A stretch of DNA of 64,000 nucleotides from an uncultured Pseudomonadales bacterium (GTDB taxonomy: Bacteria; Pseudomonadota; Gammaproteobacteria; Pseudomonadales; Azotimanducaceae), in contig OY282519.1 of NCBI GenBank assembly GCA_958296405.1, positions 1-64,000 on the forward strand. The letters are read 5' to 3'. The translations under genes and the position numbers were made by a program. Shown in pieces: positions 57,680-64,000 of the stretch (its first letter is position 1; the number at the start of each line of letters is the position of its first letter). Under the pieces are notes generated by a model. That model did no database searches. It was not told the origin of the DNA and saw only the letters and a list, made by a program, of their open reading frames with translations.

Positions 57680-58207
57680 CTATCCCGCTGGCGCTTCGCT
57701 GCGATGCATCCGCAGCGCCGCCAAGCGAATCAACAGCAGCCCAGCGACAACGCCGAACGCAGCGCCGAGCGCGTAGTAGAACGGCGTGTGGACCACCAAC
57801 AGGGTTGGCGTGGCGGCGCCGCAAGGGGCCCCGCAGGCACCGTGCCGAAACAAGGCAAAGGCCACCAGCGCCGCCGTCGCCGCGCCAAGCAGCCCTGCGA
57901 CGACGTCCGTCACCCGCGTTGCGCGTTGCGGAACAACGCTGTCGATGGCGTCCACGGCGACATGCGCGTTGTCCCACGCGGCGTAGACGATGGCGCTCGC
58001 CACCACCACTACCAGCGCCATCGCCGAGACGTCCTCCGCGCCAAAGATCGGTGCGTTCAGGGCATAGCGCGCCACCACGGCGACGACGACGGTGGCTGCC
58101 ATCACCACCAGCGCAACGCCGCCGGCGACGGCGAACCCGCGCACCAGCCAAGCGAACGCCGCATCGGCGCCCCGCCCGCCCGCCACCAACCGGCCGGCGC
58201 GGCTCAT
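57680..58207 (-). CDS. TRAP transporter small permease (DctQ)
   Basis: A 175-residue four-helix membrane protein. The DctQ pattern is visible: VVAVVARYALNAPIFGAEDVSAMALV and WDNAHVAVDAID, followed by two more helices ending ALRMHRSEAP. The ATG overlaps the dctP stop by 4 nt. It couples the large permease to the binding protein. Confidence 0.9.
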   Translation of the reverse strand: MSRAGRLVAGGRGADAAFAWLVRGFAVAGGVALVVMAATVVVAVVARYALNAPIFGAEDVSAMALVVVVASAIVYAAWDNAHVAVDAIDSVVPQRATRVTDVVAGLLGAATAALVAFALFRHGACGAPCGAATPTLLVVHTPFYYALGAAFGVVAGLLLIRLAALRMHRSEAPAG

Positions 58208-59283
58208 GCGCCCTTCAGCAACGCGACCACTTGCGCCACCGACATGTCGCCGGCTTGACTCTCAAGGGCAGCATCCAGCGCCGGCGCCACCGCGGCTTCA
58301 AAGCGGCGTCGTTCGGCCACCGACAACTCGATCACCTGCACGCCGGCGCTCACGCATGCCGCGAGGCCGCGTTCGGCCTCTTGGGCATAGCCAGCGCCGC
58401 CGCGGATCGATAGCGTGGCGTCCGCGGCGGCGTCGACCCAGCCTTGCGCGGCGGGCGAAAGCGCCGCATAGACATCGCGGTTCATCAGCAACGCCACCGG
58501 CGTGCCCGACAGCGGCAGCCAAGTGGTGAGGTAGTTGGCCGGTTCCTGCAGCTTGAAGCCGTGGATCGCCGACGCGGGCGCGACGACGCCATCGATGACG
58601 CCGTTGGCGAGGTTCTGATAGACGACGCTGATGGGCTGGACGATGGGGGTGGCGCCGAGCGCCTCGACGAATGGCACGTCGAGCCGCGACGCAACGCGAA
58701 CCTTGAGCCCGCGCATCGCTTCCAGCGTTCGCACCGGAACGTCGCGGGTCAGCAACGCCGCCGGCGACGTGGACCAAAGCGCCAGCACCTTGGCCCGGTA
58801 CTCGCGCTCCAGCACCGGACGCCCACGCAACAGCGCCGTCGTGCAAGCCGGCGCGGAGTCGCAAACGCCTGGGTAGGAAACGACGTTCGTTTTCGGAAAC
58901 AAGGCGCTGGTGTAAGCGGGCAACGCGAACACGATGTCCGCCACGCCATCGAGCAGAATCGAATACTGCCTTGGTGGCGACGAGTTCAAGGCGCCACCCG
59001 GAAACTGCTTCACCACCAAACGCCCCGCGGAAAGTTGCGCCAGCCGTTCTTGGAAGGGCGTGAACACGGCGCTCGTCATGGCATGTTTCGGGCCCGTGAA
59101 GTAGGCGAGCGACAACTCGGTTTGCGCTGTGGCGGCATTGGCGGCGACGATGCCGCTGCACAACAACACGCCAACCCCGGCGCGGGCGAATCGATTTGGC
59201 GCTTTGCCGCAAACCGCCGCCTCGCCCTTCCCGTCGCGCCGAGCGCTGCGATGGGGAACGCTGAGGTGACGCCGGCAAGGCAT
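58204..59283 (-). CDS. TRAP transporter substrate-binding protein (DctP)
   Basis: A 359-residue periplasmic binding protein. A long N-terminus leads to a signal sequence (VGVLLCSGIVAANAATAQ), then the DctP fold: LSLAYFTGPKHAMTSAVF, LEAMRGLKVRVASRLDVPFV (the region of the conserved carboxylate-binding Arg) and VVYQNLANGVIDGVVAP. The start at 59283 is only 9 nt after the TonB receptor stop, so the receptor and transporter form one operon. Substrate unknown; the arrangement suggests a larger ligand that needs active outer-membrane uptake. Confidence 0.9.
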   Translation of the reverse strand: MPCRRHLSVPHRSARRDGKGEAAVCGKAPNRFARAGVGVLLCSGIVAANAATAQTELSLAYFTGPKHAMTSAVFTPFQERLAQLSAGRLVVKQFPGGALNSSPPRQYSILLDGVADIVFALPAYTSALFPKTNVVSYPGVCDSAPACTTALLRGRPVLEREYRAKVLALWSTSPAALLTRDVPVRTLEAMRGLKVRVASRLDVPFVEALGATPIVQPISVVYQNLANGVIDGVVAPASAIHGFKLQEPANYLTTWLPLSGTPVALLMNRDVYAALSPAAQGWVDAAADATLSIRGGAGYAQEAERGLAACVSAGVQVIELSVAERRRFEAAVAPALDAALESQAGDMSVAQVVALLKGA

Positions 59284-59292
59284 GGGCCAACG

Positions 59293-61707
59293 CTAGAACA
59301 GGTACTTGAACCTGACCGCGACGGAGCGCGTTTCGTCAATGGTGGTGAAGACGCCGCCGCCGACGCTGGCGAAGGAACTGGTCGGGTCCGCCAAGGTGCG
59401 CACCACTTTGTCCGTGAGGTTGCGGCCCACCAACGCCACCCGCCACGCGCCGTCCGCAGCCGCCCAAGTAATGCTGGCATCCACTTTCGCATACGCCGGC
59501 TCGGTGGCGTAGGGATGATCCACGATCGAAATCTGCTGCTCGTCAACGGCATAGACTTGAACGCCGAAGGTCCACTCCTTGTCCCCCGCCGGCAGCGAGT
59601 ATTCGCCATGCGCCACCACCGTGTAGGCGGGCGCCAAGGGCGGGACATCGCCGCCCTGATCCTGAAAATCGCCTCGACCGTCGCCGTTCACATCCACATC
59701 GCAACCTTGCGCAGCGCTTTGCCGGGCGAAGCCCGGGATGTTCCAGCAGGCGCCCAGGAACTTGTCGTAGCGCGTGTCCGTGTAGACGCCCGTGAGGCCA
59801 AGCACAACCTGCGCGGAGACTACCCACAGCAGATCCCATTCCACGCCGCGCGCCGTCGCGTCGCCGTTCACCACCGCTTGCGAGATGTTCACGGGATCGT
59901 TCGATGCGAGCTGCAGGCCGTCGATGACGGTGTTGTAGACAGTCCAGTTGAACCGCAACGTGCCGTCGCGCAGCACATGCTTGCCACCGGCCTCCACGTT
60001 GAGAGACTGCTCGTGCCCAAACACGAAATTGGCGCGCCCAGCAGCCGTGTTGACGTTGCCGCGGATGTTGAAGCCGCTGCTCTTGAAACCGTCGCCGACA
60101 TTCACATACAGCATGGAGGACGGCATGCGCTTCCACGTCAGCGCGGCGTTCCAAGACAAGTCCCGCTCATCCACGTCGCCGCGCAGCACATCGTCTTCGC
60201 CAGTCGATGCGTTGTGGAAGCAGCCGAACAGGCCGCCGCGCCGGCACAGGCTGTCGGCGCGCTGGGCGGTGCCGTAGACAGCCTGCCATTGGTTCTTGAA
60301 TGCCTCGCGCCGCTCGTCGGTGGCGCGGACGCTGAGCGCCGCCGTAAGCGCGTTCGCCAAGCGCCAATCCGTGCCGGCGAAGAAGGACAGGCTCTGCGTT
60401 TCCACCTCCGCCCGTTCCGCCCGCCGGGCGTTGGGGTTGGGGCCGCCGGCATGATGGTCGAAGTCTTGGCTGAACAACAAGCGGCTGTCGAGATAGTTGA
60501 AGCCGGCAAGCCAGCCGAACCGCTCGCCGGCAGTGGATTGGATGCGCAACTCCTGGGTGGTCTGCCGGTAATCCTCACGGTTTTCGATGACGCGCACATT
60601 GTGGTTGCTGGGCGCGGCCGCGAGGTCTGAATCGAAGACGTCGACCATGTCGTAATCGGTGCTTCCGGTCAGGGAGGTGATCTTCAAATCGTCCGTCGCT
60701 TGCCAAGTGAGCGTCAGGCCGATCAGCTCGGAGCCTAGCTGAAAGCCCTCACGCACTTCCCGGTCCACGAGGCCGCTTGGCGCCGGCAAGCCGGCCACCG
60801 CGTAGGAGCGCGCCACCACCGCCGCCGGAATCACCGCGCGGCTATTGTTGCGGGCGTTCACGGCGCAGTCTTCGCCGGCGAAGGCGGGGTTTGCGGCCAC
60901 GCGGGCGGGATCGACGCAGTGCATCTCACGCGGTTTGCCGCGCCGATCGTAGTCCAAGCGCTGGTAGAGCAGCGCGGCGTTCAGCGTCTCGCGCAGATCG
61001 CCTTCGAGGATGATGCGGGCCGTGACATCCGTCTTGCCGCGATGCTCTTCGCCGCTAGGTGCGTTGGTCATCCAACCGTCCTGGTCCTTGCCGTTGACCA
61101 CGCCCCGCGCGCGCCAAGCATCGCCGAGCGGCCCGGAGGCCATCGCCTGCAATTCCCAGCCGGCGCTGGCGGCGAAGTTGTAGCCGCCCTCGACGCTGAA
61201 CTCCGGCGCCGAGGTCGGACGGTTGGCGGTGATGTTGATGGCGCCCAAAGAAGTGTTCTTGCCGATGATGGGGCCTTGCGGGCCACGCAAGAGCTCCACT
61301 TGGGCCAGATCCACGAACGAAGCGCGGCCCATGCGCGCCCGCGTGGTGAAAAAGCCGTTGAACACTTGGCCCACGGCCTGTTCCAAATGCGGGCCGGAGC
61401 CAAAGGTGCCGAGCCCGCGCATGATCAGCACGTCGCCGGCGCCGATGGCTTGGGAGTAGCTGAAGTTGGGAATCGTCGGCGCCATGGTCTGAAGGTCGAT
61501 GATGCCTTTCTCGGCGACATGATCGCCAGAGTACGCCTGCACGGAAATGGGCACATCCTGCAAGTTCTCCGCCTTCTTGCGGGCGGTGACGATCACTTCC
61601 TCGATCTCTTGGGCGTGGGCGGTCGATGCGGCGAGCGTGGCGGCAGCCAGCACCAGCGTCCAGATGCGCCATGTCGCCTCTATGGCATTGCGAAAGCCGG
61701 CAGTCAC
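59293..61707 (-). CDS. TonB-dependent receptor co-transcribed with TRAP genes
   Basis: An 804-residue outer-membrane receptor. GTG 61707 gives a signal sequence (WTLVLAAATLAASTAHAQ); an ATG at 61788 in frame would add an unlikely 27-residue leader. A TonB-box-like EIEEVIVTARKKAENLQDVP is followed by a plug with VLIMRGLGTFGSGP and VELLRGPQGPIIGKNTS, and a barrel ending RFKYLF with the terminal Phe. This style of receptor is common in sphingomonad- and marine-type bacteria. Being 9 nt upstream of dctP, it should feed the TRAP system. Confidence 0.92.
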   Translation of the reverse strand: MTAGFRNAIEATWRIWTLVLAAATLAASTAHAQEIEEVIVTARKKAENLQDVPISVQAYSGDHVAEKGIIDLQTMAPTIPNFSYSQAIGAGDVLIMRGLGTFGSGPHLEQAVGQVFNGFFTTRARMGRASFVDLAQVELLRGPQGPIIGKNTSLGAINITANRPTSAPEFSVEGGYNFAASAGWELQAMASGPLGDAWRARGVVNGKDQDGWMTNAPSGEEHRGKTDVTARIILEGDLRETLNAALLYQRLDYDRRGKPREMHCVDPARVAANPAFAGEDCAVNARNNSRAVIPAAVVARSYAVAGLPAPSGLVDREVREGFQLGSELIGLTLTWQATDDLKITSLTGSTDYDMVDVFDSDLAAAPSNHNVRVIENREDYRQTTQELRIQSTAGERFGWLAGFNYLDSRLLFSQDFDHHAGGPNPNARRAERAEVETQSLSFFAGTDWRLANALTAALSVRATDERREAFKNQWQAVYGTAQRADSLCRRGGLFGCFHNASTGEDDVLRGDVDERDLSWNAALTWKRMPSSMLYVNVGDGFKSSGFNIRGNVNTAAGRANFVFGHEQSLNVEAGGKHVLRDGTLRFNWTVYNTVIDGLQLASNDPVNISQAVVNGDATARGVEWDLLWVVSAQVVLGLTGVYTDTRYDKFLGACWNIPGFARQSAAQGCDVDVNGDGRGDFQDQGGDVPPLAPAYTVVAHGEYSLPAGDKEWTFGVQVYAVDEQQISIVDHPYATEPAYAKVDASITWAAADGAWRVALVGRNLTDKVVRTLADPTSSFASVGGGVFTTIDETRSVAVRFKYLF

Positions 61708-61792
61708 AGTGGCCGATGTTAGCCCAAAGAGCGAGCCTGACGGGGCAGGTTGGCCGGCGCGCGTTCGATGCGGCGCCCCCGGCGCCAATGCC

Positions 61793-62491
61793 TCAAGAAT
61801 GGCGTCGGAGTTTCATCACGATGTCGAGCGGCAGCGACACTCGCTTCAGATCATTGGCATCCAGCGCCCGCACGAGACGCTCCAACACATCACCGTCCTG
61901 ATGCGAGCGGGGCGGCGCGGACGACGGGCTGGCGGCGAGAAATGCCGTCGGCTGCTGGTCATTCTCCTCCAACCAGTCCTGCGCGTTCTCAAGCACCGCG
62001 GAGGCGTCCATCTCGGAATCCGCGATGTACTCCGGGGCGATCTCGATGAAACCCTCCGGGCGGTCTTCCGGATACGTGTCTTGAAAGCGAATCGGCGGCG
62101 CCACGCTGATGTAGCGATTCTTCATTTCGTCCAACGGCTTGCGGAACGCCGCCCAAAACGCTGGGTGGTAACGCGGCGCTCCGCCGGCAGACTTGCCCTG
62201 GGCGCTCTCCAGCCAGCCATCCACGTCGCCTTCCACTGCCGCATCCATCGGCAACACCCCAATCAGCACGGGGCGTTCGCTGTGTTGAATCAGCTGCACC
62301 CGGTCTGCAAGCCCTTGGCGCAGGTATGTGCCCAAGCTGTTCGCCCGCTGTCGCGCCAGCCGCGCGATCTCGCCGCGGTCATGCCCGCCCAAACGGCTCA
62401 GCAGGAGCGGCATTTGCTGCTCTTCCCAGTGTTGCTCCACCAATTCCACGATGCGGTCGTTCAAATCGTCTTGTTGCGCAGGTTCACTCAC
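61793..62491 (-). CDS. Hypothetical protein
   Basis: A 232-residue soluble, acidic protein I do not recognise. Recognisable stretches are LVEQHWEEQQMPLLLSRLG, YHPAFWAAFRKPLDEMKNRY and WLEENDQQPTAFLAA. No signal peptide, membrane segment or obvious nucleotide motif. GTG 62491 is preferred (AGGA upstream); the open frame extends to 62659 but is Arg-rich. It is 85 bp upstream of the TonB receptor on the same strand and divergent from the fumarase. Confidence 0.6.
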   Translation of the reverse strand: MSEPAQQDDLNDRIVELVEQHWEEQQMPLLLSRLGGHDRGEIARLARQRANSLGTYLRQGLADRVQLIQHSERPVLIGVLPMDAAVEGDVDGWLESAQGKSAGGAPRYHPAFWAAFRKPLDEMKNRYISVAPPIRFQDTYPEDRPEGFIEIAPEYIADSEMDASAVLENAQDWLEENDQQPTAFLAASPSSAPPRSHQDGDVLERLVRALDANDLKRVSLPLDIVMKLRRHS

Positions 62492-62709
62492 TTGTTTTTC
62501 CTGTCCAGCGTACTGGAAGATGCGCGAGTCTAGGGGCTTCGGCGCCGAGTTTCCAGCCCTGCGGGGATTCCTGCCGCGCCGAGCGCGCGCCCGCACTGAA
62601 CTTCGCCCGCATTGGCGCTTCTCGAGCCGGCAGCGACGGCGTCGCTGGGCGGTGGGCAACCGGCCAAGGTGTACCCTTGCACCCGCCGCAGGAGATTTTG
62701 AGGCGACGC
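62492..62709. promoter_or_regulatory. Divergent region before fumarase
   Basis: A 218-bp gap between the divergent hypothetical gene and the fumarase. GGAG lies about 15 nt before the fumarase ATG. No repeat or RNA feature is evident. Confidence 0.3.
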
Positions 62710-64000
62710 ATGACGGTGATTCGCGCCGAGGACTTGACGCAGAGCGTGGCGGACGCGCTGCAATACATCTCCTTCTTCCACCCGCCGGACTTCATCCGGG
62801 CGATGGCGGCGGCCTACGAGCGCGAGGAGGCACCGGCGGCGAAAGCCGCGCTCAGGCAGGTTTTGGTCAACTCGCGGCTGTGTGCGCTCGGCAAACGGCC
62901 GATCTGCCAAGACACCGGCATCGTCAACGTGTTCGTGGACGTCGGCATGGAGGTGGCGTGGGCCGATGGCGGCGATGTGGACGAGATGATCCAAGCCGGG
63001 GTGCGCCGCGCCTGGCTCAACCCAGACAACGTGCTGCGCCCGTCCATCGTGGCAGACCCGGACGGCGCCCGCGGCAACACCCGCGACAACGCCCCGGCGG
63101 TGATCCACTACCGCATCGTGCCGGGAGACAAACTCACCGTCGGGGTGGCGTCCAAGGGCGGCGGCAGCGAAGCGAAATCCAAGTTCACCATGCTGAACCC
63201 ATCGGATTCGGTGGTGGATTGGGTGCTGGACATGGTGCCGGCGATGGGCGCCGGATGGTGCCCACCCGGCTTGCTAGGCATCGGCATCGGCGGCACTGCG
63301 GAAAAGGCCATGCTGCTCGCCAAGGAATCGCTGCTGGCGCCCATCGACATTCACGACCTGTTGGCGCGCGGCCCCGCCAACCGAGCTGAAGCGCTGCGCA
63401 TTGAACTCTTCGAGAAGGTGAACGCCCTCGGCATCGGCGCACAGGGGCTCGGCGGGCTGACGACGGTGCTCGACGTGAAGGTGGCGGACTGGCCCACACA
63501 CGCGGTGAACAAGCCCGTCGCCGTGATTCCGAACTGCACCGCCACGCGCCATGCGCGCTTCGTTCTCGACGGCTCTGGCGCGGCGGAGTTCGCGCCGCCG
63601 AACTTGGAAGACTGGCCAGACCTCGACGATGCCGCCGACAGCGGCGCCCGCCGCGTGAATCTCGACACCATCACCCGCGCCGAAGTGCAAACGTGGCAAG
63701 CCGGAGACACCCTGCTCATCTCCGGGAAGCTGCTGACCGGCCGCGACGCGGCGCACAAGCGCCTAGTCGAGATGATCGACCGCGGCGAAGCGCTGCCGGT
63801 GGACTTCCGCAACCGCTTCATCTACTACGTCGGCCCGGTCGATGCGGTGCGCGACGAGGTGGTGGGCCCCGCCGGCCCAACGACGGCGACGCGCATGGAC
63901 AAGTTCACCCGCGTCATGCTGGAACGCACCGGGCTCTTGGGCATGATCGGCAAGGCCGAGCGTGGCCCCGAAGGCATCGCCGCCATCCGCGACCACGGCG
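62710..64000 (+). CDS. Fumarate hydratase class I ([4Fe-4S]), 3' end outside window
   Basis: The first 430 residues of an iron-sulfur-dependent fumarase, which converts fumarate to malate in the TCA cycle. The three cluster cysteines are visible: Cys66 in KRPICQDTG, Cys184 in AGWCPPGLLGIG and Cys276 in VIPNCTATRH; the substrate loop KGGGSEAKSKF and the C-terminal swivel domain (TLLISGKLLTGRDAAHKR) are present. ATG 62710 gives the family N-terminus. It corresponds to the single-gene FumA/B type (about 500-550 residues), so some 80-120 residues lie beyond the window. Confidence 0.95.
   Translation, partial: MTVIRAEDLTQSVADALQYISFFHPPDFIRAMAAAYEREEAPAAKAALRQVLVNSRLCALGKRPICQDTGIVNVFVDVGMEVAWADGGDVDEMIQAGVRRAWLNPDNVLRPSIVADPDGARGNTRDNAPAVIHYRIVPGDKLTVGVASKGGGSEAKSKFTMLNPSDSVVDWVLDMVPAMGAGWCPPGLLGIGIGGTAEKAMLLAKESLLAPIDIHDLLARGPANRAEALRIELFEKVNALGIGAQGLGGLTTVLDVKVADWPTHAVNKPVAVIPNCTATRHARFVLDGSGAAEFAPPNLEDWPDLDDAADSGARRVNLDTITRAEVQTWQAGDTLLISGKLLTGRDAAHKRLVEMIDRGEALPVDFRNRFIYYVGPVDAVRDEVVGPAGPTTATRMDKFTRVMLERTGLLGMIGKAERGPEGIAAIRDHG

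Overview
The window is a GC-rich bacterial chromosome segment and almost certainly comes from a gammaproteobacterium. The gene order smc-zipA-ligA, a complete system I cytochrome c maturation operon (ccmABCDEFGHI), feoAB beside fur, three TonB-dependent receptors and a class I fumarase all fit that. Two TauD/PhyH-type dioxygenases, an ankyrin protein, a TRAP system, an NCS2 permease and three restriction-modification loci suggest an uncultured marine or host-associated lineage. That ecological reading is inference; no ribosomal or other marker gene is present to fix the taxon.

Layout. 1-3.9 kb: the 3' part of an FtsX/YbbP-type ABC permease, translationally coupled to a TonB receptor. 3.9-12.3 kb: an accessory stretch with an ORC-like AAA ATPase, a large TonB receptor with a strong terminator, two near-identical Rpn/YhgA-type PD-(D/E)XK genes with a relic of a third copy between them, a small membrane protein and a degraded PIN-like fragment. 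12.4-14.3 kb: an S9 prolyl oligopeptidase-type peptidase on the minus strand. 14.5-21.3 kb: the ccm operon, most of whose genes overlap by 4 nt. 21.5-28.5 kb: smc, zipA, ligA and a lysozyme-fold lipoprotein. 28.6-31.55 kb: feoB, feoA and fur on the minus strand, with a Fur-box-like palindrome at the feoA start.

31.8-35.5 kb: a BfiI-like restriction-modification operon of two DNA methyltransferases and a phospholipase D-fold nuclease. 35.8-46.3 kb: a nine-gene collinear catabolic/transport cluster (acyl-CoA dehydrogenase, hydrolase, double ABC ATPase, ankyrin protein, aldo/keto reductase, TauD dioxygenase, lipoprotein amidohydrolase, LLM oxidoreductase, GPH-type transporter). 46.5-48.3 kb: a truncated restriction nuclease, its intact beta-class methyltransferase and a solitary Phd/YefM antitoxin. 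48.4-51.1 kb: PhyH dioxygenase, TesB thioesterase and a two-domain EthD protein. 51.4-53.5 kb: a Bpu10I-type restriction-modification pair. 54.0-62.5 kb: a NIPSNAP protein, then a minus-strand import unit (TonB receptor, TRAP DctP-DctQ-DctM, NCS2 permease with an unusual cytoplasmic tail) and an unrecognised protein. 62.7 kb to the end: 5' part of a [4Fe-4S] fumarase.

How it works together. The core blocks (ccm, smc-zipA-ligA, feo-fur) are housekeeping. Three restriction-modification loci lie within about 22 kb, one intact BfiI-like, one intact Bpu10I-like and one decayed; their coding regions look visibly less GC-rich than the flanks, pointing to a defence-gene hotspot. The TonB-TRAP-NCS2 block reads as a complete outer-to-inner membrane uptake route. 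The most unusual features are the BfiI-like operon, the expanding Rpn family, the tailed NCS2 permease and a Fur protein with no cysteine.
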